From positions 1-25,767 of IMG/VR virus record IMGVR_UViG_3300025594_000054: 25,767 nucleotides of DNA; one strand, given 5' to 3'. Positions 1-8,655 of this stretch are shown in pieces (positions within the stretch are counted from its first letter, which is position 1; each line of letters opens with the position of its first letter). Source of the DNA: a virus. The position numbers and the translations under genes were made by a program. The notes beneath the pieces were generated by a model, which had not been told where the DNA came from, did not search any database, and worked only from the letters and a program-made list of their open reading frames with translations.

Positions 1-1
1 T

Positions 2-508
2 GTAACAGGTGGTTTTGAATCATGGATCACATCTAACGACTCAAGAGGTGCTGGTGGTGCTTCTACAGGTGGTGGAGCTGCTCCAACTGACGGAACTCTT
101 AGAGATCTAACAGAAGACTTGTTGAAAGATGTTCTACAACTTTCTTTTGGAAATGGTGGTGAACCATCATTGGCAATTTGTGGCCCACATAACAAACAAG
201 TTATCTCTGGTTTCACAGGTAGAACTCAAGCAAGACAAATGATCGATGCAAACACTGTTGAAGCATCAGTATCTATCTACTCTTCTGACTTTGGTGAGCT
301 AAAAATAGTTCCATCAAACAGATCAAGAGAAGAATCTTTACTGTTGGTTGATCCAGAGTACGCAAAAGTATCTTACTTGCGTGATTTCAAAACTGTTGAC
401 ATTGCTACAATAGGCGATGCAATGACCAAAATGATCGTGGTTGAGTATGGATTAGAAGTATCCAACGAAGCTGCTCATGGTATCGTTGCTGACCTTAACG
501 TAAGTTAA
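2..508 (+). CDS. Major capsid protein, C-terminal part (SU10-like / DUF5309 type)
   Basis: The reading frame is open from base 2, so this is the C-terminal 168 residues of a gene that begins before the window. An ATG-less frame continues upstream of the TTG at 119, so that codon is internal and not a start. The segment has a Gly/Ala-rich stretch following FESWITSND and SRGAGGAS, then a mixed alpha/beta region ending in AAHGIVADLNVS. This pattern resembles the SU10 major capsid family (DUF5309), HK97-fold proteins that build the icosahedral shell; that link is from memory of the family, not a search. Position supports it: it lies just upstream of an SU10-type adaptor gene, and the other window edge enters a probable portal gene. 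A strong terminator follows within 20 bases, typical after a highly expressed capsid gene. Confidence 0.8.
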   Translation, partial: VTGGFESWITSNDSRGAGGASTGGGAAPTDGTLRDLTEDLLKDVLQLSFGNGGEPSLAICGPHNKQVISGFTGRTQARQMIDANTVEASVSIYSSDFGELKIVPSNRSREESLLLVDPEYAKVSYLRDFKTVDIATIGDAMTKMIVVEYGLEVSNEAAHGIVADLNVS

Positions 509-527
509 GTTCTCGGTTAATAACCTT

Positions 528-556
528 AAAGGGATGTTTCGGCATCCCTTTTTTTT
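528..556 (+). terminator. Intrinsic terminator after the capsid gene
   Basis: A perfect 9-bp stem, AAAGGGATG (528-536) and CATCCCTTT (543-551), has a 6-base loop and runs into a T tract at 549-556. It sits between the capsid stop and the next start at 573. It probably lets only part of the transcription continue into the tail operon, giving a high capsid to tail ratio, as T-phi does after gene 10 in T7. Confidence 0.9.
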
Positions 557-572
557 GTGTTAAAATTCTTGC

Positions 573-866
573 ATGGCTAAAAGAACTGTTATAGATCATA
601 AGACTGGTTTTACCAACGAGTTTATTACTGAGGGTGATAAAGATATTTACCATACAACTCAAGACATAAACCCAGTAATTGAACATTGTAAAAACATTGC
701 AGAGAATGTTACGCCAGGCAAAGATCTTCGCCATGTGGCAGAAGTACCATTGGTTGTATATCAAAGAGCGTGTCGAGAAGGATGGGCGAATGATATGAGT
801 CAATGGAGAAAGTGGTTAAATAACTCAGACAATAAAGTCTTTAGAACATGGCAAGGTAAACTATGA
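573..866 (+). CDS. Conserved phage protein of unknown function, head-tail junction region
   Basis: A 97-residue, charged, mostly helical protein with no signal peptide or membrane segment. The C-terminal third is rich in Trp, Arg and Asn (REGWANDMSQWRKWLN). I do not recognise a named family with certainty. Its stop overlaps the start of the adaptor gene by ATGA, so the two are likely translationally coupled. The position between capsid and adaptor suggests a virion assembly or head-completion role; this is inference from order only. There is no clear ribosome binding site before the ATG at 573, which lies 17 bases after the T tract of the terminator. Confidence 0.8.
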   Translation: MAKRTVIDHKTGFTNEFITEGDKDIYHTTQDINPVIEHCKNIAENVTPGKDLRHVAEVPLVVYQRACREGWANDMSQWRKWLNNSDNKVFRTWQGKL

Positions 867-1513
867 CATACGCAGAATTAAAATCTAACATCGCAAGTTA
901 TCTAAATCGTTCAGATTTAACAGACGTGATTGACACATTCATCGATAGCACAGAAGCAGAATTTAACAGAAGACTAAGAGTCAAGGGCATGATTAAACGT
1001 GCAACCGCAACCTTAGATTCTCAATATCTTGCAGTGCCAACTGATTGGTTAGAAGCTATCAACATTCAAATCGACAGTGGTAATTTTTCACCACTATTCC
1101 AGCAATCTATTGAGTCCTTGGATGTCTACAGAAAGTCTAATGACAACGTAACAGGGCAACCGATTTACTTTGCTTTGGTTGACGATTCAATTGAATTTGC
1201 ACCTACCCCAGACGGAAGTTATACAGTACAATTAACCTACTACGGAAAGATTGACGCGTTAAGCGATTCTAATACTAGCAACTTTTTATCCACAGGATAT
1301 CCAGATGCTTACCTTTACGGATCACTTAAACACGCTTCAATCTATTTAATGGAAGATGAACGAGTGCCATTATTTACAGCACAGTTCGAGAAAGCTCTGG
1401 AAGAAATGAGACTAGAGCAAGAAAAAGCAGAGTTTGCAAAAGGTTCTTTAATGCAAAGAAGAAGAACATACGGCAAACAAAGAAAAAACATTTATTACTT
1501 TGGTAATAGCTAG
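863..1513 (+). CDS. Head-tail adaptor protein (SU10 adaptor-like)
   Basis: 216 residues. The N terminus (MTYAELKSNIASYLNRSDLT, then VIDTFIDSTEAEFNRRLR) matches the helical opening of phage adaptor proteins such as the SU10 adaptor. These bind the portal ring below the capsid vertex and connect it to the tail, the job of gp4 in P22. A beta-rich middle (about residues 50-130) is followed by helices with a basic end (MQRRRTYGKQRKN). It overlaps the previous gene by ATGA and is followed after 11 bases by a tail-associated gene, as expected for a head-tail joining module. No enzymatic motif is visible. Confidence 0.75.
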   Translation: MTYAELKSNIASYLNRSDLTDVIDTFIDSTEAEFNRRLRVKGMIKRATATLDSQYLAVPTDWLEAINIQIDSGNFSPLFQQSIESLDVYRKSNDNVTGQPIYFALVDDSIEFAPTPDGSYTVQLTYYGKIDALSDSNTSNFLSTGYPDAYLYGSLKHASIYLMEDERVPLFTAQFEKALEEMRLEQEKAEFAKGSLMQRRRTYGKQRKNIYYFGNS

Positions 1514-1524
1514 GAGTATAAGAA

Positions 1525-1920
1525 ATGGCTGGATTTAGTGATTATTTAGAAGACAAGGTACTTGACCATGTATTTGGTGGAACTGCTTACACAGCACCAG
1601 GAACATTGTATGTTGGTTTATATACAGCAGCACCATCTGATTCAGGTGGCGGCACTGAAGTTTCTGGCGGATCTTACGCTAGAAAAAGTATGCCAGCTAT
1701 GACTGTATCTGGAACTTCACCTACAGAAGCAACCAATGGAGCAGCAGTAGAATTTATAACTGCAACTGGCTCATGGGGAACTGTGACTCATGTTGGAGTT
1801 TTTGACGCATCATCTAGTGGAAACCTACTAGCTTGGGCTGCTTTAACTGCTTCAAAAACAGTTTCAAGCGGTGATGTATTCAGATTTGACGCTGGCGACT
1901 TAGACATCACATTAGCTTAA
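1525..1920 (+). CDS. Small phage tail-fibre-associated structural protein
   Basis: 131 residues. It opens MAGFSDYLEDKVLDHVFGG, then YTAPGTLYVGLYTAAPSD, followed by Gly/Ser/Thr-rich beta segments. This arrangement is typical of a widespread small phage protein usually annotated as tail fibre protein (LYVGLxTxAP motif, then a beta sandwich). The fold should form a trimeric or appendage-associated domain on the virion; the exact role is unknown. GGAG lies 10 bases before the ATG. It is followed 5 bases later by the repeat protein, and the three genes 1525-4711 look like one fibre cluster. Confidence 0.7.
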   Translation: MAGFSDYLEDKVLDHVFGGTAYTAPGTLYVGLYTAAPSDSGGGTEVSGGSYARKSMPAMTVSGTSPTEATNGAAVEFITATGSWGTVTHVGVFDASSSGNLLAWAALTASKTVSSGDVFRFDAGDLDITLA

Positions 1921-1924
1921 TAAC

Positions 1925-2710
1925 ATGGCCTCAGTAGGCTATGGAGCATATAACTACGGGGTTGCCGCTTACGGCACTCCGCAGTATCAAGTTGCATCCG
2001 CAACAATTGCACAAACATCAGACTTTGACGCAGTAGCAGGCTTAACATTTCATGTGTCTGCAATATCAGCGCAGACTTCTGGATTTACATCATCGGCTTT
2101 ACTGGTTAAACCAGGGGCAGCGACAATAGCGCAAACCTCTGGCTTTGACGCAACAGCCGAGGTTGTTAAATTAGGATCTGCGGTTATAGCTCAAACCTCT
2201 GGGTTTACTGCAACAGGAAGACAGATAGATCGTGGACAAGCCACGATTGCACAAACATCAGACTTTATTTCCACAGGCCAGATTGTTAATCTTGGCTCGG
2301 CTACCATTGCACAAACATCTGGAGCAACAGGTACTGCTACCATTGTTTTAGATGGTGTAGCAACTATTGCTCAGACATCAGACTTTACATCAAGCGGTGT
2401 TCGCATAGCACTAGGTCAAGCGACTTCGGCTCAAACATCAGCCTTTACCGCGACAGGAAGGTTCATTATTGGAGCAGATTCAGTTATAGCTCAAACAAGC
2501 GATATGACTGCATCGGGCGGCATTAGATTCTTTGGTTCAGCAACCATCTCACAAATCAGTAGTTTTTCTGCTGTTGGTGGTTTAAAATGGGAAGACATTA
2601 CAGTTCCAGCTGAAACATGGACGAATCAAGCTGCATCAAGCAGCGAATGGACAGAACAAACTGTTCCATCAACGGACTGGACAACATTAGGCAAACAAGA
2701 CGCAGCTTAA
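1925..2710 (+). CDS. 20-residue-repeat protein, probable fibre or tail appendage
   Basis: 261 residues. After a Tyr/Gly-rich start (VGYGAYNYGVAAYG) there are nine complete tandem repeats of exactly 20 residues (residues 26-205) and a partial tenth (to about 219). The core is A-T-I-A-Q-T-S-[GD]-F-x-A/S-T/S-G, then a variable half. The C-terminal tail has three Trp motifs (ITVPAETW, SSSEW, TVPSTDW). The strict period suggests a beta-solenoid or stacked-strand shaft; that is inference. I do not know a named family for the repeat. It lies between two fibre-type genes, starts 5 bases after the previous stop and lacks a clear ribosome binding site, suggesting coupled translation. Confidence 0.75.
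   Translation: MASVGYGAYNYGVAAYGTPQYQVASATIAQTSDFDAVAGLTFHVSAISAQTSGFTSSALLVKPGAATIAQTSGFDATAEVVKLGSAVIAQTSGFTATGRQIDRGQATIAQTSDFISTGQIVNLGSATIAQTSGATGTATIVLDGVATIAQTSDFTSSGVRIALGQATSAQTSAFTATGRFIIGADSVIAQTSDMTASGGIRFFGSATISQISSFSAVGGLKWEDITVPAETWTNQAASSSEWTEQTVPSTDWTTLGKQDAA
2000..2581 (+). repeat. Tandem 60-bp coding repeats (about 9.7 units)
   Basis: The units keep a 60-base period in frame. The conserved part of each encodes AxIAQTS[GD]F; the second half of each unit is divergent. Synonymous differences between units show the array is old and not a recent slippage product. Confidence 0.9.
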
Positions 2711-2722
2711 AGGAATTTTTTT

Positions 2723-4711
2723 ATGGCAGATACATTTACTACTAATCTTAATCTTACCAAGCCAGAGGTCGGTGCATCCACTGATACCTGGGGTACTAAG
2801 CTCAACACAGACTTAGACAGCCTAGATGCAGTCTTTAGTGCTACTGGTACATCGGTAGCAATTAACTTAGACGGAGCAGTTATTGATAGCTCTGTCATTG
2901 GTGGTACAACCCCCGCTGCTGGAACATTTACAACTTTAACTGCAAACACTTCTATCACAGGCACACTTGCAACAGCAGCACAAACAAACATAACTAGCGT
3001 TGGTACTTTATCAGCTCTTACAGTTACAGGCGAAATTACAGCCAATGGCGGAATAGCATTGGGCGACAATGACAAGGCTACGTTTGGTGCGGGTGATGAT
3101 TTACAGATTTATCACGATGGGTCTAATAGTTATATTGTGGATAACGGCACTGGTGACTTGTTTATTCGTGCGGAAAACAATCTGTTTTTAAAACGCACAA
3201 ACAGTGATGAAACATATTTTTCTGGTGCGGTAAATGGTGCTGTGACGCTGTTTCATAACAATAATGCAAAAATTGCAACAACGGTTTCAGGCATAGACGT
3301 AACAGGCACAGCCACAATGGATGGTTTGACTGTAGATGGTACTGGTGCAGAAGTAATTTCAGTAAACTCAGCAGCAAATGGTTCACAAATTGCTTTTGAC
3401 AGTGCAACAACCTCCACTGATTGGAGTGTTGGTATTGCCAATGATGCAACCGATGACTTTTTAATTTATCAAGGTGGTGCAGGTACTGGAGATATTCTAC
3501 TTTACACTGATGGCACAGAGCGTTTAAGAGTTTTACATGGCGGCAACGTTGGTATTGGTACGACTTCGCCAGATGATAAGTTAGAGGTAAGGGGTTCGGG
3601 CTCTCAGACAGTCTCCATTGGCTCTACGGCATACGACCAACAGTTGACACTAAAACTTCTGGAAGGCACTGACCAAGTAAACCCGTCAGGGGGGTATCTC
3701 AAGTATGATGGGCTAAACAACTACACTGCACTTGGCACAATATCCACTGCGTTAGTCGAAACTGACAGGTTAGTTATAGCTAGAGACTCAGGCAACGTGG
3801 GTATTGGTACGAGTAGTCCTTCTGCCCGCCTTACAGTGGACGGTGGAACAAGCGCAGACCAATTACGCTTAGGGAATGACCCACATTATTATAAAATTGG
3901 GCGTAATAGCGTTTCTGGACCTTTGGAGTTTTATGGCACTCAGTCTGGTGTAACTGGATATGTATTTGGCGGGGTTGATGGAGAACGCATGCGCATCGAC
4001 TCATCAGGCAACTTGTTGGTGGGTACTACTGACGATAATCCGTTTGATAATACTGCTGGTTCTGATGCAGACAACGGAATTGCGTTAAAAGATAATGGTC
4101 AGTTACAAGTAGCGGCTTATAAAGACACTGCTAACTCTGGCTCTGTTGTTTACTTAAACCGCACCAGTACAGACGGCAACATTATAGACTTCCGCAAAAA
4201 CGGCACATCCGTAGGTAGTATTGGTACAAATTCAAACGGTGATTTTTGTTTTACTGGAGCATCAAATGTCGGCATTGGGTTTCAAGGAAACGCTTTTATA
4301 CCATTAAATGGGTCAAGTGTAAGGACTGATAATGCTAAAGATATTGGGGCATCTTCTGTTCGTTTTGATGACATCTACGCTACCAATGGCACTATACAAA
4401 CTTCAGACAGAAACGAGAAACAAGACATAGAAGCTCTAACAGATGCAGAAACTAGAGTAGCTGTTGCAGCCAAAGGACTATTAAGAAAATTCAGATGGCA
4501 GTCTGCTGTAGAAGAAAAAGGTGATGATGCTAGAACTCACTTTGGAATTATTGCCCAAGACTTACAAGATGCTTTTACAGCAGAAGGTTTAGATGCAGGT
4601 GACTATGCTATGTTTATTAGTAGCACTTGGACTAATGATGATGGAGTAGAACAAACTAGGTTAGGAGTTCGTTACAGTGAACTACTAGCATTTATAATTG
4701 CAGCAATTTAA
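2723..4711 (+). CDS. Tail fibre/spike protein with C-terminal S74 intramolecular chaperone
   Basis: 662 residues. The N terminus ([34 protein letters not shown]) is a common phage fibre virion-attachment opening. The shaft (about 80-540) has repeated modules such as [32 protein letters not shown] and a [14 protein letters not shown] block, typical of host-recognition fibres. The C terminus (about 555-662) is a Peptidase_S74 chaperone domain: S561-D562 with K566 fits the Ser-Lys dyad spaced by five residues that self-cleaves after trimer folding in endosialidase-type fibres. The chaperone is short (about 100 residues) and ends at a hydrophobic helix ([10 protein letters not shown]). AAGGAA precedes the start. 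This is the best candidate for the receptor-binding protein. Confidence 0.88.
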   Translation: MADTFTTNLNLTKPEVGASTDTWGTKLNTDLDSLDAVFSATGTSVAINLDGAVIDSSVIGGTTPAAGTFTTLTANTSITGTLATAAQTNITSVGTLSALTVTGEITANGGIALGDNDKATFGAGDDLQIYHDGSNSYIVDNGTGDLFIRAENNLFLKRTNSDETYFSGAVNGAVTLFHNNNAKIATTVSGIDVTGTATMDGLTVDGTGAEVISVNSAANGSQIAFDSATTSTDWSVGIANDATDDFLIYQGGAGTGDILLYTDGTERLRVLHGGNVGIGTTSPDDKLEVRGSGSQTVSIGSTAYDQQLTLKLLEGTDQVNPSGGYLKYDGLNNYTALGTISTALVETDRLVIARDSGNVGIGTSSPSARLTVDGGTSADQLRLGNDPHYYKIGRNSVSGPLEFYGTQSGVTGYVFGGVDGERMRIDSSGNLLVGTTDDNPFDNTAGSDADNGIALKDNGQLQVAAYKDTANSGSVVYLNRTSTDGNIIDFRKNGTSVGSIGTNSNGDFCFTGASNVGIGFQGNAFIPLNGSSVRTDNAKDIGASSVRFDDIYATNGTIQTSDRNEKQDIEALTDAETRVAVAAKGLLRKFRWQSAVEEKGDDARTHFGIIAQDLQDAFTAEGLDAGDYAMFISSTWTNDDGVEQTRLGVRYSELLAFIIAAI

Positions 4712-4725
4712 CAAAGGAGCATAAC

Positions 4726-5070
4726 ATGGCAATATCATATAACTGGGACGTAAACACTGTAGACGTATACCCAACAGACGAAGAACAAACAAACGTAATT
4801 TATAACGTACACTGGCGATTAAACGCTGTAGACACACAAGTAGATGCAGAGGGCAATCCCTACACAGCAAGTGTTTATGGCACTCAAGTGTTAGACACTT
4901 CAGACTTATCAGGCTTTATAGACTTTGACAGCGTGACAGCAGCAGAGGTGCAAGGCTGGGTAGAAAGTGCGATGGGTGAAGAGCAAGTGCAATCTTTAAA
5001 AGATGCCCTTGATTCAAACATTGCAGGTCAAATAACACCTACATCGGTCACTAAAACTTTAGTAGCATAA
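4726..5070 (+). CDS. Small fibre-adjacent phage protein (DUF7936-like)
   Basis: 114 residues. The pattern is an N-terminal beta strand with Trp/Asp (MAISYNWDVNTVDV), a central YTASVYGTQVL, then helices (VTAAEVQGWVESAMGEEQVQSLKDAL). It resembles a small phage protein commonly found beside tail fibres and filed as DUF7936; I judge this from memory of the pattern. Function is unknown; a virion or fibre-assembly role is possible. A good ribosome binding site (AAAGGAG) precedes the ATG. It lies 14 bases after the S74 fibre and 4 bases before the gp10-like gene. Confidence 0.7.
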   Translation: MAISYNWDVNTVDVYPTDEEQTNVIYNVHWRLNAVDTQVDAEGNPYTASVYGTQVLDTSDLSGFIDFDSVTAAEVQGWVESAMGEEQVQSLKDALDSNIAGQITPTSVTKTLVA

Positions 5071-5074
5071 GTGA

Positions 5075-6583
5075 ATGGCATTATTTCCAATCACTCCACC
5101 AGCAGGCATAGTCAAAAACGGAACTGATTATGCCAACAAAGGTCGTTGGATTGACGGGAATTTAATACGCTTCGAAAATGGCTACCTTAAACCGATAGGT
5201 GGCTGGACAAAACTCAAACAAACAGCATTAGATGGCGCACCCATTGGGATGTACGCCTACAACGATAATCTCGGTCAACCCATTCTTGCGGTTGGTACAA
5301 GAGAAAAAGTTTACGTTTTATACGACAACACCTGGACTGACATTACCCCTGTAGGCTTTGTGAATGATGCCTCTAATGACCCTCTTGGCTATGGTGCATA
5401 CCATTACAACGTAGAAGACTATGGTGATGCGCGTTCACAATCAGGATTGCCTTTAGATTCAGGTCATTTCTCCTTTGACAATTGGGGTGAACACCTCAAC
5501 TTCTGTTTCTCTGGTGATGGTAAGATTTATCAATGGCGACCAAACTCAGGTGGAACAGCCGATACCATAGCAACAGTCGTACCCAACGCACCCACAGGCA
5601 ACCAAGCTATTATTGTTACCAACGAAAGACATTTAGTAGCTATAGGATCAGGCGGAGATCCAAGAAAGATTGCTTGGTCTAACAGGGAAGACAACACCAA
5701 CTGGACATCTAAAGCGACCAACACCGCAGGTGATTTACAAATCCCTACAGGTGGTCGAGCCATAGCCGCAGCTTCACATGGCAACGATATTATTATCTTT
5801 AGTGATACTGGAATCAGCAGAATGTTCTATGCAGGTTCACCCTTTGTTTATGGTATTGCAGATGCAGGTACTAACTGTAAAGCGGTTAGTATAAGAACCA
5901 TTGTTCCAACTGGTAACTTTCTATCGTGGATGGGTGAAAACTCTATCTTTGTGTACGATGGTACAGTGAGAGAAATACCATGCGATGTGCATGATTATGT
6001 TTACGATTTATTAAATGTACCAGGCAAAAAGGCTTGCTGGGGTGGACACAACTCTAACTTCAACGAAATATGGTTTGGATTTCCAAGCGGTGAATCACAA
6101 TACTCACCAAATAAATATGTGATTTGGAATTATGGTGAAAATGTTTGGTCTATTGGTGAGCTAGATAGAGGATGCTGGGTTGACCAAGGTGTCTTTGATT
6201 TCCCAACTTCAGCAGACAATGCTGGGTTTATTTATCAGCACGAATCAACTGTGCTAGGTAACTCACCGAATTTAGGCTCTGCCGTTCCATTTGCGACCTC
6301 TGGGCCTATCCAAATAGGTAATGGCGACAACTATGTCCAATGCAATCAAATACTACCAGACGAAGAAGCTAACACGCTTCCAGGTGTCACCCTTAGTTTC
6401 AAGGGTAAATTTACTCCACTAGGCCCTACAACGGACTTTGGATCATTTACTTTTGAAAGTGATGGTTATACTGACGCGAGATTCACAGCAAGACAAGTAC
6501 AAATGACTGTGACAGGCAGTACCACACAAGACTTTCAAGTGGGTAATATACGCTTAGATGTGAAGCAAAGAGGTAAAAGATAA
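5075..6583 (+). CDS. Tail hub / packaged-DNA stabilisation protein (P22 gp10-like)
   Basis: 502 residues. N-terminal LFPITPPAGIVKNGTDYANK and GRWIDGNLIRF are followed by a beta-rich body with repeated Trp/Asp/Gly blades (for example AIGSGGDPRKIAWS, DIIIFSDTGISRMFYAG, FLSWMGENSIFVYDGT, KYVIWNYGENVWSIG). This looks like the beta-propeller family of podovirus tail proteins represented by the P22 gp10 stabilisation protein, which sits below gp4 and closes the DNA channel. The call rests on overall pattern, length near the family and position downstream of the adaptor. Its TAA overlaps the next ATG (TAATG). The ATG at 5075 has no clear ribosome binding site and is 4 bases from the previous stop. 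Confidence 0.65.
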   Translation: MALFPITPPAGIVKNGTDYANKGRWIDGNLIRFENGYLKPIGGWTKLKQTALDGAPIGMYAYNDNLGQPILAVGTREKVYVLYDNTWTDITPVGFVNDASNDPLGYGAYHYNVEDYGDARSQSGLPLDSGHFSFDNWGEHLNFCFSGDGKIYQWRPNSGGTADTIATVVPNAPTGNQAIIVTNERHLVAIGSGGDPRKIAWSNREDNTNWTSKATNTAGDLQIPTGGRAIAAASHGNDIIIFSDTGISRMFYAGSPFVYGIADAGTNCKAVSIRTIVPTGNFLSWMGENSIFVYDGTVREIPCDVHDYVYDLLNVPGKKACWGGHNSNFNEIWFGFPSGESQYSPNKYVIWNYGENVWSIGELDRGCWVDQGVFDFPTSADNAGFIYQHESTVLGNSPNLGSAVPFATSGPIQIGNGDNYVQCNQILPDEEANTLPGVTLSFKGKFTPLGPTTDFGSFTFESDGYTDARFTARQVQMTVTGSTTQDFQVGNIRLDVKQRGKR

Positions 6584-6945
6584 TGGATTTATCCTCACAA
6601 AGACAGTACATCCAAAGAGCAGAAACAGCTCACGAGATACTTACAACCACAGATTTAACAACACTCTACACATCGCCTAGCGGTGGTGATTTTGATTTTT
6701 CTATTGTTCAGTCTATCTTGGTATGTGACCATGACAATAATACAACAGACATTACTGTGACTGTCACACATGATGCGACAGTGTATAACCTGTTTAAAGA
6801 GTTTACGATTGCAGCCTACACCACCGAAGAACTATTAAGTAAAAGTATTATTATCCATCAAGGCGATGTTTTAAAGGTACAAGCCAATCGTGCTGGTAAT
6901 TTAACTGTTTATGCAAGTATCGTAGAATATGGAAAAGGCGACTAA
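6583..6945 (+). CDS. Small beta-rich virion protein of unknown function
   Basis: 120 residues, with alternating polar/hydrophobic strands (SIVQSILVCDHDNNTTDITV, GDVLKVQANRAGNLTVYASI). The layout matches small beta-sandwich virion proteins common in phage tail clusters, but I do not recognise a named family. It is joined to the gp10-like gene by TAATG and overlaps the next gene by 17 bases, so it is expressed with them. No signal peptide, membrane segment or catalytic motif is visible. Confidence 0.75.
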   Translation: MDLSSQRQYIQRAETAHEILTTTDLTTLYTSPSGGDFDFSIVQSILVCDHDNNTTDITVTVTHDATVYNLFKEFTIAAYTTEELLSKSIIIHQGDVLKVQANRAGNLTVYASIVEYGKGD

Positions 6946-7333
6946 TAAAGTTACACCAATCAAGAAAGCACCAGAAGACTGGGAAATTGAATGGGAACGC
7001 TGCAAACCATATATAGCAAAAGCGATCAAACATCAAGATTCCTATACAATAGACGATATAGAAGATAAAATAAGGCATGGAATATTCCATTTATGGCCAG
7101 CCGAAAAGGCAGCCATGATAACTGAATTCGTGGTATTCCCCCAGAACACAGCGATGAACTTGCTGTTTTGTGGTGGTAACTACAAGGAGTTAGAGAATAT
7201 GTTGCCATCTTTAGAAGCATTTGCTAAAGCCGTTGGATGTAAAAGATTATATGGCGGTGGCAGAAAAGGATGGTTAAAAAAAATAAGCCACTTAGGCTTT
7301 AAATCAGAACATTTAATAAGTAAAGAATTATGA
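6929..7333 (+). CDS. GNAT-like fold phage protein (T7 gp13-like context)
   Basis: 134 residues. A region with ITEFVVFPQNTAMNLLFCGG, then a helix (LEAFAKAVGCKRLYGG) and GRKGWLKKISHLGFK, matches the C-terminal half of GNAT acetyltransferase-like proteins that phages carry beside internal virion genes; T7 gp13 has this fold. The acetyl-CoA loop is not obvious, so catalysis is doubtful and an assembly role is equally possible. The start lies inside the upstream gene (17-base overlap), and the stop overlaps the next start by ATGA. It directly precedes three probable ejection proteins, which fits the T7-like comparison. Confidence 0.55.
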   Translation: MEKATNKVTPIKKAPEDWEIEWERCKPYIAKAIKHQDSYTIDDIEDKIRHGIFHLWPAEKAAMITEFVVFPQNTAMNLLFCGGNYKELENMLPSLEAFAKAVGCKRLYGGGRKGWLKKISHLGFKSEHLISKEL

Positions 7334-8655
7334 GTAAAGGCCCAACAACATCAACAGCAACCATGCCAGCATGGCAACAAGCACAGCAGGAAAAACTTTT
7401 TCAAGCTGCAGAGGTTGCATCACAACAACCATTCGTTCCATACACAGGCGCAAGAGTTGCTGGATTTAACCCAGATCAATTACAACAGTTTCAAGCCACT
7501 CGTGGTTTATTTGAAAGTGGTATGCAATACGATCCCTTGTCTGGACTGCAAGAATTAGCACAAGCTCCAACCCCAACAATTCAACCAATCACAGGATTTC
7601 AATCACCAACCATACAAGGTCTACAAGGCCCTCAAGCCGCACAGATTGGTGGCGTTCAAACTCCTGAATTTAGAGGCTTATTAAGCCAAGATATTGGTGC
7701 ATATCAATCACCTTATCAACAGCAAGTGATCGATCAGTCTATGGCTGATATTCAACGACAGGCTGATATTTCTAGGGGTCAAGCACAATCCAGAGCAATT
7801 GGTGCTGGTGCATTTGGTGGATCTCGATCTGCTTTATTAGAGGGTGAATCACAAAGACCATTCATAGAACAAATGGCTAGAACATCTGCTGGGTTAAGAG
7901 AGTCTGGTTTCCAACAAGCACAACAAGCAGCTCAAGCTGATTTAGCAAGACAGCAACAGCTTGGTATATTTGGTGCAGGGCAAGAACAACAAAGAGCTTT
8001 ACAACAAGCACAATTCGGTCAACAAGCTGGTTTAACAGGCTTCGAGGCACAACAACAAAGAGCTATGCGACAAGCAGAATTGGGCCAACAAGCAGGATTA
8101 GCTAGTCAAGATATTCAAGCAAGAATGAACATGATGCAACCAGAACTAGAGCTTAGAGCGCAACAACAAAGAGCTGGATTACTTGGTGGTATCAGCGCAG
8201 AACAACAAGCAAGACTTGGTCAGCTTGGTCAAATTGGTCAACAACAACAACAGCTACAACAACAAGGTCTACAAGTACCTTATCAAGAATTCCAAAGAGC
8301 TTTGGCTTATGGGCCTCAACAGCTTGGTTTATTACAAGCTGGGATGGGTGCGCCTTTGGTTGGACAAACAAGTCAAAAAGATACTGGTACTGGCGATATC
8401 TTAGGTACTGCTGCTCAGTTATTTGCAACAAAACTTATGTTTTCAGATGAAAGATTAAAAGAAAACATTAAACCTATTGGCAAGTCTGAAAATGGACACA
8501 ATGTATATACCTGGGATTGGAACGATAAAGCAAAAGAGCTTAGAGTAAACGACTTAACTACAGGTGTTCTCGCCCAAGAAGTGAAAAAGTATATGCCTGA
8601 AGCAGTCACAGAGGACGAGAACGGCTACTACAAAGTTAATTACGGAGTTTTATAA
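7330..8655 (+). CDS. Gln-rich internal virion protein with short C-terminal S74 domain
   Basis: 441 residues. Residues about 110-345 are extremely rich in Gln and Ala (QQQ runs, FGQQAGL, LGQQAGL) and should form long helices or coiled coils, like podovirus DNA-ejection proteins. The C terminus carries SDERLKENI: S372 and K377 form the Ser-Lys pair of Peptidase_S74, followed by YTWDWN, GVLAQEVKKYMPEAV and an end at VNYGVL. Only about 70 residues follow the Ser, so the helical arm of full S74 chaperones is missing. The N terminus (TSTATMPAWQQAQQEKLF) is a known opening of such virion proteins. It is coupled to both neighbours (ATGA and TAATG overlaps). It could instead be a second fibre-like component. 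Confidence 0.75.
   Translation: MSKGPTTSTATMPAWQQAQQEKLFQAAEVASQQPFVPYTGARVAGFNPDQLQQFQATRGLFESGMQYDPLSGLQELAQAPTPTIQPITGFQSPTIQGLQGPQAAQIGGVQTPEFRGLLSQDIGAYQSPYQQQVIDQSMADIQRQADISRGQAQSRAIGAGAFGGSRSALLEGESQRPFIEQMARTSAGLRESGFQQAQQAAQADLARQQQLGIFGAGQEQQRALQQAQFGQQAGLTGFEAQQQRAMRQAELGQQAGLASQDIQARMNMMQPELELRAQQQRAGLLGGISAEQQARLGQLGQIGQQQQQLQQQGLQVPYQEFQRALAYGPQQLGLLQAGMGAPLVGQTSQKDTGTGDILGTAAQLFATKLMFSDERLKENIKPIGKSENGHNVYTWDWNDKAKELRVNDLTTGVLAQEVKKYMPEAVTEDENGYYKVNYGVL

Noticed and set aside
2707-3449. Leftward frames inside the S74 fibre gene
   Set aside because: Antisense shadows caused by the repetitive Ala/Thr/Val coding sequence.
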